Assembly: GCA_963799395.1 (NCBI GenBank)
Contig: CAWCWZ010000045.1
Span: forward strand, 3,771-67,770
Direction: 5' to 3'
Length of the DNA stretch: 64,000 nucleotides
Source of the DNA: Bog-752 sp963799395
Lineage (GTDB): Bacteria; Actinomycetota; Thermoleophilia; UBA2241
The translations under genes and the position numbers were made by a program. This document shows positions 25,785 through 35,264 of the stretch, one piece after another (the first letter of the stretch is position 1; the number at the start of each line of letters is the position of its first letter). The notes beneath the pieces were generated by a model, which had not been told where the DNA came from, ran no database searches, and saw only the letters and a program-made list of their open reading frames with translations.

Positions 25785-26646
25785 ATGGCCGACGAGCGGT
25801 ACGTCCACAATGCAACGGGCAGGCTGCGCAGGGTCCTGCTGTGCCCACCGGACTACTTCAGCTTCCAGCCCATCAACGAGATCACGCGCGGGGTGCTGGC
25901 ACGCGGCGAGCAGCCAGACCAGGCGGCATTTCGTCGCGAGCACGCGGAGCTCGTGCAGGCCTATCGCGACGCCGGGGTCGACGTCGTCCTGATCGAACCG
26001 GATCCGGAGCTGCCCTACATGGTCTATGCGCGCGACTTCGGCGCCTGTCTTGCCGAGGGCGTGCTGGTCGGCAGCTTCAAGGAACCCGTGCGTCAGGGCG
26101 AGGAGGTTCACTACGAGGCCAAGGTCCGCGCACTTGGTGTGCCGGTCATCGGCAAGGTCTGCCGAGGCTCGTTCGAGGGCGGCGACTTCTGGCTGCTCGA
26201 CGAGGCCACCGTCGCTCACGGCGTCGTGGCCCGCACCGACTGGGAAGGGCTGCCGCTGCGCCCAGGAGATCCTCGAACCGCTCGGCTACACGGTGCGCGG
26301 GATCCAGCTCGCCTCGCGGAACCTGCATCTCGACATGGCCTTCAATATCGTCGCTCCCGGCGTGGCCGTCTGCGCGCTCGGAGCAGATGCCGGACTTCTT
26401 CCTGCGTGCGCTGCGCAAGCGCCGCTTCGAGCTGATCGACGTGAGCAGCGTCGGCGTTCTTGCCAGCACCACTGCAACATCCAGGCCCTGGGCGACGACA
26501 GGGTCCTCACGTTCGCCGGCAACACCGCGGTCAACGAGCGGCTTCGGGCGCTCGGCCTCGAGGTGATCGCGCCCGAGATCACCGAGATCCTCAAGGGCGG
26601 CGGCGGGCCGCACTGCATGACCTTCCCGCTCCTGCGGGACGCCTGA
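25785..26646 (+). CDS. Amidinohydrolase, DDAH/arginine-deiminase-like (frameshifted)
   Basis: About 287 residues with intact family landmarks: LRRVLLCPPDYFSFQPINEI, the FEGGDFWLLDE loop, NLHLDMAFNIV with the catalytic His, and a C-terminal GGGPHCMTFPL with the nucleophilic Cys. The frame shifts near 26265, 26385 and 26455. Enzymes of this fold deiminate guanidino groups (dimethylarginine, arginine, agmatine) to ureido products. The short length is closer to DDAH-like members than to agmatine deiminase. The Shine-Dalgarno GGAGAGGAG precedes ATG 25785. It is first in a putative catabolic operon. Confidence 0.78.
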
Positions 26647-26650
26647 GCCG

Positions 26651-27541
26651 GTGAGCGCCGATGCCGCGATCGCGTCCCTCCAGCCATCCTCGCCGGCGGC
26701 ATACAGCTCGTCAGCGTGACGGGCGACCCGGCGGCCAACGTGGCGAAGATCGCACGCCTGGGGCGCGAGCTCAAGCGCGCACGAGCCGCAGCTCGCACTG
26801 CTCGCGCTGCCCGAGCTGGCCGTGACCCGGCTACTCGGCCGGCGAGCGCTTCCGCACCCTGGCGGAGCGCGTGGCCAGATGGTGACAGCCTGCGGGCGCT
26901 GGCGGCGCTTGCTGGGGAGCTCGAGGTCGTATTGGTCGCCGGCTACGCCGAAGCCTGACGGCACGCACGGCGTGATCTACGACTCGGCGGCGGTGTTCGA
27001 ACGTAACGGGCGGCCGATCGCCTCGTGCCGCAAGAGCCACTGCCTCGACACTGAGCGACGCCACTTCACCAACGGCGATGAGCTGCCCCGCGTCTCGACC
27101 TCACTCGGTCAGCTCGGCGTCATGATCTGCTGGGATGCGGCCTTCCCCGAGGTGGCGCGTACGCACGCCCTGGCGGGAGCCGATCTGCTCGTCACCATCG
27201 GCGCGTGGGAGGACCCCTACGTGCACGACTGGGACCTAGTCGCGGCTGCCAGGGCCTACGACAACGTCACGCCGCTCGTGGCGGTCAATCGCACCGGCCC
27301 CGACGGCGACGTCTCCTTCTCCGGTCACTCCCGGATCGTCGACTGTCTCGGCAGGACCGTGGCCGAGCTCGGTTCCGATTGGGACGGGTCGCTCGTCGGC
27401 ACCGTCGATCTCGACGCGACCCGGGAGGTGAGGGCCGGGTACGGCTCGCAGCTGCGCGACCGCCGGCCGGAACTGTACGCGGCAGTCACCGCGCCGGCGA
27501 GAGCGTCTGCCGACCGGCCGTCCTCTGCAGAAAGGACCTAG
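26651..27541 (+). CDS. Carbon-nitrogen hydrolase, nitrilase superfamily (frameshifted)
   Basis: Starts at GTG 26651, 4 bp after the amidinohydrolase. The Glu-Lys-Cys triad can be read: ALPELAVTGY (Glu), ASCRKSHCLDTERR (Lys) and GVMICWDAAFPEVA (Cys). Several frame changes occur between 26690 and 26955; after that the frame is clean to 27541. Likely activities are an N-carbamoyl or ureido amidohydrolase or an amidase. Placed after a deiminase, it could hydrolyse the ureido product as AguB does in the agmatine route. The exact substrate is unknown. Confidence 0.75.
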
Positions 27542-27590
27542 AGGTGTCCTTGCACACGCAATCCTTCGTCGAGCGATAGGAGAGCATGCG

Positions 27591-29069
27591 ATGGCTACTA
27601 CTGAGACCATACCGGAGCGCACACGAGCGGCATCCGCGGCATCGAGGTGCGCTCGATCGACTGGGTGCCCGACAGCGAACGGCACGGCAAGGTATGGCAC
27701 CAGGGTCCGCTGTGGTTCCTCGGGAACTTCCAGTACTTCACGATCCCGATCGGCTTCATCGGCCCGGCCTTCGGCCTGTCCCTGTGGTGGACGATCTTTG
27801 CCGGCACGACGGGGATCCTGATCGGCACCTGCTTCATGGCCTTCCACGCGACCCAGGGCCCGGTTCTCGGGCTGCCTCAGATGATCCAATCACGGGCGCA
27901 GTTCGGTTTTCGCGGCGTGATCGTCGCGTTGTTTGCGATGCTGTTTACCTACATGGCGTTCAACGTTGCTGACCAGGTTCTGCTGGCCCAGGGGCTGCAT
28001 GGGGCGTTCGGCTGGAACGCGAACGTGGTCGCGGTCGTGCGCGACCGGTGGCGCCGCCTTGCTGGCGATCTACGGCTACGACTGGGTGCACCGCATGTTC
28101 CGCTGGTTGCTGTACCTGTCGCTGCCGCTCGTCGGCATCATCACGATCGGCGTGATCACGGGCCACGCGGGTGGCGTGCCCCAGCCACACGCCGTACGGC
28201 TTCAACTGGACGGGCTTCATGGCGCAGCTCTCGGCTGCCGCCGCCTACAACATCACCTACGCCGGCTACGTGTCCGACTACTCTCGCTACCTGCCGCGCA
28301 ACACGGCCAAGGGCAGGGTAATCGCCTGGGTGTTCGCCGGCGCCACGACGCCGGCGATCTGGCTGATCGCCCTGGGCGCCTGGTTGGCCATCCGGCTGGG
28401 GGCGACCGACGGCCTCGTTGGGCTGCAGACGGCCGGCAACCATGTGATCTCCCACCTCGGTACGGTGACGGCCTTCGTCTCGGCCTCGGCCTTGGCAGCG
28501 ACCATGGGCATGAACGCTTACGGTGGCGCGTTGACCACCCTTGCCGGTGTCGATTCGTTCCGCAAGGTCAACCCGACGCGACGCATCAGGGTGGTGACCA
28601 TCCTGGTGCTGACGGTGATCTGGTTCGTGATCGCCAAGTTGATCTCCACCAGCGCCGTGGGCGTGGTGGATACGGCTCTGACGCTCATGCTGTACCTGCT
28701 GGTGCCGTGGACGACGACCAACCTGATCGACTTCTTCTTCGTGCGCAAGGGGCACTACGCCATCGTCGACATCTTCAAGCCGCACGGCATCTACGGGGTG
28801 TGGTCGCCGCGCGGTCTTCTGGCCTACGGCATCGGCTTTGCCGCCGAGATCCCGTTCATGGTGCTGCTCAACCTGGTCACCCTGAAAAGCTACTACACCG
28901 GTCCCGTTCGCCAAGGATATCAACAGTGTCGACATCTCGTGGATCGTCGGCGCCGTGGTCACGGGGATCGCCTATTGGATCCTCGACACGGAACTTCGAT
29001 CCCGAGTCCGAACGGGCTGCGATCGAGGAGAGCGATCGCGAGCTGCACCGGTCTGAGGTCGTCGCCTGA
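27591..29069 (+). CDS. NCS1-family nucleobase/allantoin-type permease (frameshifted)
   Basis: About 490 residues and around 12 membrane segments, e.g. FGLSLWWTIFAGTTGILIGT, AAYNITYAGYVSDYSRYLP and MLYLLVPWTTTNLIDFFFVR. Frame changes near 27630, 28045, 28185, 28905 and 28990; the true C-terminus appears to be the acidic tail ending RELHRSEVVA at 29069. NCS1 carriers import cytosine, purines, allantoin, hydantoins or thiamine. Here the cargo is probably the compound broken down by the neighbours. ATG 27591 has Shine-Dalgarno AGGAGA. Confidence 0.82.
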
Positions 29070-29217
29070 GCGGGTGCCCTGAATGGCAACGGTCACATCC
29101 GGCCGCGGCGAGGTCGAAGCGGTGCAGTCGACGTGCGGCTGAGAGCAGCGATCTCGCCAGGCGGCGGTCGGAACGGCCGCCGCCCCGTCACACCAACAGT
29201 CGAGAGGAGCCTCTCAA

Positions 29218-30152
29218 ATGATGCATCACTTCCAGGGCAAGGACCTTCTCAAGCTCGCCGACTTCACGCCGGAAGAGGTCGGCTACATGGTCGACACCGC
29301 CATCGAACTGAAGCGCAAGCGCGCCACGGGTGAGGTGTTCGAGCCGCTGCGAGGCAAGACGGTGGCGCTCATCTTCGAGAAGCTCTCGACGCGCACTCGG
29401 CTGAGCTTTCAGGCGGGCATCGCCCAGCTTGGCGGCCAGACCTTCTACATGAGCCCAGACCAGATGCAGCTCAGCCGCGGCGAGCCGATCCGCGACACGG
29501 CGCGCATCATCGACCGCTACTGCGAGGGCCTGTTCATCCGCACCTTCGGCCAGGAGATCGTCGAGGAGTTCGCCCAGTACATGCGCAACCCCGTCATCAA
29601 CGCCCTGACCAACGAGACCCACCCCTGCCAGGGGCTCTGCGACCTCATGACGATCAAGGAGAAGAAGGGCGGCTACCGCGGTCTCAAGGTCGCCTATCTC
29701 GGCGACATCTGGAACGTCTGTCACTCGCTCATGATGGGCTCGGCCATGATGGGCATGGACTTCTACGCAGGTCGGCCCAACGCGGCTACGAGCGCGAACC
29801 CCGAGCAGCTCGTCACAGCACAGAAGTGGGCCGCCTCTCGGGTTCGAAGATCGTCTTCACCGAGAGCCTCGAAGAAGCGGCGACCGGCGCCGACGTGATC
29901 TACGGTAACACCTGGCACTCGATGGCCACCGAGAACAAGGAACAGCGCCTCAAGGACTTCGCGCCCTACCAGGTCAACATGAAGGTCATCAAGATGGCCA
30001 AGCCCGACGTGATCTACATGCACTGCCTGCCGGGGTACCGCGGCGAGGACATGGTCGACGAAGTCATCGAGAGCCCCTACTGCGTGTTCTGGGACCAGGG
30101 CGAGAACCGCATGCACAGCGAGAAGGCCGTTGCCGCGCTATGCCTGAGGTAA
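29218..30152 (+). CDS. Ornithine/putrescine-type carbamoyltransferase (frameshifted)
   Basis: About 310 residues. The carbamoyl-phosphate site STRTRLSFQ, the HPCQGLCDLMT motif and GDIWNVCHSLM are clear. The second domain holds GNTWHSM and MHCLPGYRGEDM, where ornithine enzymes usually read HCLPA. One frameshift lies near 29840. It could be ornithine, putrescine or YgeW-like carbamoyltransferase. In a cluster with a deiminase and carbamate kinase, phosphorolysis of a ureido compound to carbamoyl phosphate is likely, but direction and substrate are inferred. Good Shine-Dalgarno (GAGAGGAG). Confidence 0.85.
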
Positions 30153-30345
30153 GCGCGGTGGCGATCCTGCCGTGCTGGTTGGGCCTGCCCCTTCGAGCCG
30201 CCTGGCAGGCGGCGGTCGGGTCACGGCGAGCGCGGACGCACACCCCCCCTGGCGCCCGCGCCCGCCGTGATCGAAGCTGGGGATCGGCTCGAGGGTCACT
30301 GGTCGCGTGGCGGTATGCGTGCGCCCTTCGGTGTACTCTTGCAGT

Positions 30346-32053
30346 ATGCAGCCGCACACTGGCAAGCGGACCAGCAACGAATCCTCTCCTCAGGGCAGCC
30401 TCACCGTCGCCGAGCTCGCCCAGGCGCCTGACCTGCACCCTCGAGGTCGTTGCCGGCCACAGCGGGGTGTCACGGGTAATCGAAGCGGTCTACATCGGCG
30501 ACCTCGACGACCCCACGCGCTGGATGGTACAGGGGAGCGTCGTCCTGACGACTGGGCCACGTCTCGAAGAGAACCCCGAATCGGGCGCTGAGCTCGTGCG
30601 TTTGCTCAAACGCAGCGGCATGGTGGGCGTGGGTGTGGCCATCATGCCCAACGTGCACGCCATTCCCGAGGTCATGTTGGCGGCGGGCGACGCTGAGGGT
30701 CTGCCGGTGCTCCGAGTCCCCGAGGAGACCCCGTTTCGTCGGGTGACGAGCTACGTCTTCAACGCGCTGGCCTCACGCGACATGCACCGCCTGCGACGCA
30801 GTGTCGCCATGCAACAGCATCTGGTGGACGCGCTGCTCGACGAGCGCAGCGTCGAGGCCCTCGTGCGTCGACTGGGGGAGCTGCTCGACGCCGACGCCGC
30901 CGTGCTCGACCGAAACGGCCGCCTTCTGGCGCGCTGGTCTGGTCACCGCTGGTCGGACGAGGAGGACGCCTTCGTCGCCCGAGCGTGGCGGGAGTACGCT
31001 CTCCTGGTCGAGCACGGCACGCCGCGTTCGGTCTTCGAGCTCGATGACCGGTACGTTGGGCTTCCGGAGGTGCGGCGCCGCGGGCCACGTCGAGCAGTTG
31101 CTCCTGGTGGCCCACCCCTCCGGGCGGCTGATCTCCGAACTGGCCGACGCCTCGCTGTCGTTCGCCCAACGGCTTCTCGAGGTAGAGCTGGGGAGCGCTC
31201 ACGCTGCGGCCGATCTGCACCGCCGGATGCGCTCCGGTCTGCTCGAGCTCCTCTTGCATCAGCGCGGCAATCCGGTCGAGCTGGCCGAGCGTCTTGTGCA
31301 CCACGGCATCGACCCGAGCTCGCCATGGCGGGTAGCCGCGCTCGCGGCGGGAGCGCCGACCACCGATCGGTCGGTAGGCGCCGAGCGTTCGCCGCAGGAG
31401 CTCTCCGGCTCGGTCCTGGCGACTGTCGCCGCACTGCTCGAGGAGCGCGACGTCGCCGTTCCTTTCCCATCGCGTCGAAGACCACGTTCTGGTGCTCTGT
31501 CCGTCGATCGGAGCGACGACCGACACAGCCGTCAGCCCGGACGTTCTATGGAGAGATCTGCGAGGCTCTGCACGTGGGGACGAACTTTCCAGGGCATGGT
31601 GATCGGCGTCTCTGCGGCGATGACGGGTGCCGAGCATGTGCCACACGCAGTCGGACAGGCGCGACTCGCGTTGCGGCGTCGGCGATCTGCAGGGCTGGAT
31701 GCGGCCGGCGCCACGATGTTCGAAGACCTGGGGAGCCGGTACATGGCTCTTGACAGCCTCTCCGAGGAACCGCTGCGCTGCCTGAGGGGCGCGGTCGTCG
31801 ATCGCTTGCGTGATGCCGACCGCGCACGCGGCTCCGATCTTCTGACGACCCTGCACACCTATCTGGCGCACGGCTGCCTTGTCAGCGAGACTGCGGAGGC
31901 GCTGTACGTGCATCGCAACACGCTGCGCAAGCGGCTCGCGCGAATCGAGCAGATCCTCGGTGTGGATCTGTCGTCGACAGGCGGACGCGTCGAGGTCTAT
32001 GGGAGTTCGCGCTGCCGACGTGCTGGCGGACTCGCGAGCTGCAGGACGGGTAG
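30346..32053 (+). CDS. PucR-family transcriptional regulator (frameshifted)
   Basis: An N-terminal PUCR domain (VSRVIEAVYIGDLDDPTRWM; GLPVLRVPEETPFRRV) is followed by a long middle region and a C-terminal helix-turn-helix (ETAEALYVHRNTLRKRLARI). Breaks near 30430, 31085, 31465 and 31570. The true C-terminus is ambiguous: the HTH ends near 31975 and candidate stops lie at 32051-32053 or further on. PucR regulators control purine and related nitrogen catabolism, which fits the NCS1 permease upstream. It probably senses the imported compound or an intermediate. Confidence 0.8.
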
Positions 32054-32580
32054 CTCCGATCACTGCTTGGCCTCCCGTACGTGCGAATCGGAGGGCGGCA
32101 TCGATCTTGGGTCGCAGACTGCCCGCCTTGAAATGGCCGGTGGCCGCGTAAGTCTCCCATCTCGGGAAGGGCGACGATGGCGAGCGGCCTCTCGGCCGGC
32201 GTGCCGTAGTCGAGGCAGACGTTGGGGACGTCGGTGAGCATCAGCAGCGTGCCAGCGGCGAGCTTGGGCGCCGCAAGGTCTTTGTCAATCGCGGCCTCCG
32301 TGCCCGACAGGCCACCGTCACGACCACGCACCACTGGAATACCGCCGCCGCCTGAGCAGATCACCAGCGTCCCCGCCCGCAACAGTTCGGCCACCACCCG
32401 CAACGGGACGATTTCCCTAGGCTCGGGGGAGGGCACGGCGCGCCTCCAATCGCGACCCGCGTCTTCGCGCATCGCGAAACCAAGAGCGCCGAAGTGTACG
32501 ATCGCCCCAGATGCGCGTGGATCACGGTGCATCAGTACATCGTTGTCCGGCTGGGCTCCGCTGTAGCATGCTGACGGTGT
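31997..32580 (-). pseudogene. Carbamate kinase remnant (arcC-like)
   Basis: The minus strand encodes conserved carbamate kinase segments: DAGRDWRRAVPSPEP, VICSGGGGIPVVRG, TEAAIDKDLAAPKLA, LTDVPNVCLDYGTPAERPLA and, in another frame, GHFKAGSLRPKIDAALRF. It would end near 31997, tail to tail with pucR. The first ~100 residues of a normal ~310-residue enzyme, including the N-terminal glycine loop, are not recognisable, and the plus-strand alcohol dehydrogenase occupies that space. So this is a truncated gene or an assembly deletion. A complete enzyme would turn carbamoyl phosphate into ATP, CO2 and ammonia. Confidence 0.75.
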
Positions 32581-32695
32581 ACGCCGTGCGGCCCGCCCGC
32601 TGAGCATCCTTCGCGTCATCGTCGAGCAGCCCGCGAGGCGAGAAGACGGCGCGGTGAGTGCGCCAGGCAGGCTCTCCGTTCGCAAAGGAGCAACG

Positions 32696-33860
32696 ATGGA
32701 TGATGTTGAGTTTGGGTTCCAGCTCGCCACCGGAGTAGTGTTCGGACCGGGTTCCCTGGCGTCCGCCGGCAAGGAAGCGGCGAAGCTCGCCCACAAGCAC
32801 GTCCTGCTGATCACCGACGCCGGCCTGGTCGGCGCTGGTCTGGCGGATGCCGTGGTGGGCATCGATGAAGCGCAGCGGCCTGGAATGCCCCGTCTTCTCG
32901 GAGATCTCTTCAAACCCTCGCGACCGGGAGTGTCAGGAGGCGGCCGACGCCGCGCGAGAAGCTCGCGCCGAAGCAATCATCGGCCTCGGTGGCGGCAGTG
33001 CGATCGACGTCGCCAAGGCCGCAGCCACGCTGGCGACAAACGGTGGTCGCGTGAAGGATTGGGAAGACCCCGCTCGTCCCGAGAAGGATCCGCTCCCGAT
33101 GCTTGCTGTGCCGACCACGGCGGGGACGGGCAGCGAGGTGACGTGGGTAGCCGTGATCACCGACGAAGAGCAGCACTACAAGATGACGCTGCTCGATACT
33201 CGCATAGCTCCCAAGGTTGCGGTGCTCGACCCCGAGCTCACGATCTCGTTGCCGTCACGCCTTACCGCGTCGACCGGCATGGACGCCCTGGTTCACGCGA
33301 TAGAAGCGTACACGTGCAAGGTCGCCAACCCCATCAGCGACGCGCTCGCTGTTCGGGCCGTCTCACTGGTCAGCGAATCCTTGCGGCGGGCGGTCGACGA
33401 CGGCGCCGATAGAAAGGCCCGGTCCGACATGCTGCTCGGCAGCCTGCTCGCCGGGATCGCGTTCATCAACGCCGATGTCGGCGCCGTTCACTGTTTGGGG
33501 GAGAGCCTGGGCGGAGTATTCGACACTCCTCACGGGCTCGCGTGCGCTGTCTTCCTTCCGGCCGTGATGGAGTTCAACGCCGTGGCCGACCCGTCCAAGC
33601 ACGCCAAGGTCGCTTCTGCGCTCGGGGTGGATACCTCTCAGATGACCGATATTGAAGCCTCAGCCTCCGCACCTGCCGCGGCTCGGTCACTAATGTCTGA
33701 CATAGGCATTCCGTCGCTGCGGGAGCTCCAGAAGCTCTCCGCCGATGACACGGAGAAGGTGGCCAGACTGTCGGCTGAGCACGTCTGCTCTCCGGACAAT
33801 GCTCGGACCATCGGGTTCGACGACTACGTCAAGTTGCTGCGGACGACGTATGCGGTGTGA
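32696..33860 (+). CDS. Iron-dependent (type III) alcohol dehydrogenase (frameshifted)
   Basis: About 388 residues. NAD-binding GLGGGSAIDVAKA and PTTAGTGSEVT are present, as are the iron ligands in TGMDALVHAIEAY, GAVHCLGES and DTPHGLACAV. One frameshift near 32855 separates residues 1-53 from the rest. ATG 32696 has Shine-Dalgarno AAGGAG. Enzymes of this type reduce aldehydes or oxidise alcohols and 4-hydroxybutyrate. Its substrate and its link to the catabolic cluster are uncertain. Confidence 0.85.
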
Positions 33861-33916
33861 TGCCGCCTGCGGCGTGCATCCCAAGACTTGATGTCGCTTG
33901 TACGAGCCTAAATACT

Positions 33917-34899
33917 ATTGATTCCACGCCCATAGCCTCAGGCGCAGTAGTCGACCAGAGCCCGGCTCGGCCGTCCCAGCCGGTGGTTGAGGCTGATGCA
34001 GGCCGCCAGGCAGAGGAAGCGCTGCAGGATGCGCTCGCGCAGCCCGGCCAGGGTGCGCGCCCCGTGGCGCTCCAGGGTGAGCAGGTCCTTGCAGGTCCAG
34101 AAGATCGACTCGATGCGCTGGCGGATGGGGGCGAGGTGAGGCCCGGGGTCGGGTTCGTCTGCTGCGCGCCGGGCGCACCACGACCACGCCGAGGTCGGCA
34201 GCAGCGCCGGCGAACTCGCGCCCGACGTAGCCCTTGTCGCAGATGAGCACTGCGCGGCGCTCGCGCCGGCAGCGCTCGAGCAGCTCGAGCGCCACCTCGC
34301 GCTCGTCGCGCCGCGGATCGGCCAGCGTGAAGGCTCGTGGGGTGCCGTCGGGAGCGGCCAGCAGGTGGAAGCGAAAGCCCCAGTAGAAGCGCGAGTGGGC
34401 GGCGCAGTAGCCGTAGCCGGCGGCCTCGCCGAGGGCCGAGCGCTTGGCCGTCTCGCGGCTTCTGCCGCACTCCACCGGCGTCGAGTCGCAGAGCAGGAGG
34501 TCGTCACCGTAGCCGGGCTCTGCTTTGCGAAGTGGGCCATGAGCCACTCGATCGCATCGGCCAGCCGGCGACGGCGCCTCCAGTAGGCCGACTGCGTGGG
34601 CAGGACCGGGAAGAGATGGATGAGGCGCTTGGCAGCTGTGGCCAGGAACCTGCGGTCGGAGGGGATGCCCATGATCGCCTGGGCGACGCAAAGGGTGGCC
34701 AGCTCGGCGTCGCTGATGCGCCGGCGAGCGTTGGCGCGCGCCTCTGGCAAGAGATCGTCGGCTGTGCAATAAACCACGGTGCAGAGAGTGTCGAGGTCGG
34801 CGTCCATCGTGGCCTCCGGGCAGACGGTGTCTTTGGCACCGTCGGCTTCGGCCTCTCTGCTTCGCATTCCTTGGACAGGTTCAATCTCGTGGAATCAAT
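33917..34899 (-). mobile_element. IS982-type insertion sequence
   Basis: A ~983-bp element bounded by perfect 12-bp terminal inverted repeats: ATTGATTCCACG at 33917-33928 and its complement at 34888-34899. The size and transposase type fit IS982. No clear target-site duplication is seen next to the repeats. It was inserted between the alcohol dehydrogenase and the tRNA gene. Confidence 0.8.
33938..34807 (-). CDS. IS982-family transposase (two compensating frameshifts)
   Basis: About 289 residues. The DDE transposase can be read across two frames: DADLDTLCTVVYCTADDLLP start, LLLCDSTPVECGRSRETAKR (first Asp), YWGFRFHLLAAPDGTPRAF, LICDKGYVGREF (second Asp) and IRQRIESIFWTCKDLL (Glu). Frame changes near 34500 and 34180 cancel out. 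They may be sequencing indels or real decay. ATG 34807 is the best start. Confidence 0.82.
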   Translation of the reverse strand: MDADLDTLCTVVYCTADDLLPEARANARRRISDAELATLCVAQAIMGIPSDRRFLATAAKRLIHLFPVLPTQSAYWRRRRRLADAIEWLMAHFAKQSPATVTTSCSATRRRWSAAEAARRPSARPSARPPATATAPPTRASTGAFASTCWPLPTAPHEPSRWPIRGATSARWRSSCSSAAGASAAQCSSATRATSGASSPALLPTSAWSWCARRAADEPDPGPHLAPIRQRIESIFWTCKDLLTLERHGARTLAGLRERILQRFLCLAACISLNHRLGRPSRALVDYCA

Positions 34900-35071
34900 C
34901 ATCTAGCTGGGCACGACAAGGATCTCGTGTTTGCTACGGAGGCCAGCGACTACCTGCTGCCGAACCGGATTTCCAGCGCCATCTGCGCTTGAACTCGCAC
35001 TGAGCCAGTACGATACGACATGGTTACGCAGGATTCTTCCAATCAATACTGGCGTCAAGGAGGGTTGGAAC

Positions 35072-35147
35072 TGGTGCCCCCAACGGAATTCGAATCCGTG
35101 CTGCCGGCTTGAAAGGCCGGTGTCCTAGGCCGCTAGACGATGGGGGC
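35072..35147 (-). tRNA. tRNA-Glu (anticodon TTC)
   Basis: Read on the minus strand: a 7-bp acceptor stem starting GCCCCCA, a D arm, an anticodon arm CCGGCCTTTCAAGCCGG with loop CTTTCAA (anticodon TTC), a T arm with TTCGAAT, and an encoded CCA end at 35074-35072. All stems pair. Confidence 0.97.
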
Positions 35148-35163
35148 ACGGTGCCGCGCAGGG

Positions 35164-35169
35164 ATTATA
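35164..35169 (-). promoter_or_regulatory. Consensus -10 box of the tRNA-Glu promoter
   Basis: TATAAT on the minus strand lies 16 bp before the tRNA 5' end. No matching -35 is visible at the expected spacing. Confidence 0.5.
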
Positions 35170-35264
35170 CCTGCTGCGCCTCCGGCCGGCGCGCCCGTTT
35201 GCCGCGACCGCATGCGACGCACAACCTGGGATAGAGTCTTCGTATCCACCTAAGGAGTCGGCAA

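Noticed and set aside
25785..26646. Programmed frameshifting as the reason for the frame changes
   Set aside because: Breaks occur at many unrelated sites in many genes, without a common slippery sequence or a downstream structure that I could see; indel errors are simpler.
29218..30152. Biosynthetic argF
   Set aside because: No arginine biosynthesis genes are nearby, the HCLPG variant differs from the usual HCLPA, and the neighbours are catabolic. It remains possible, so no gene symbol was given.
33938..35147. Genomic island or integrative element targeted to the tRNA-Glu gene
   Set aside because: There is an IS element near the tRNA but no integrase and no repeated tRNA 3' end.
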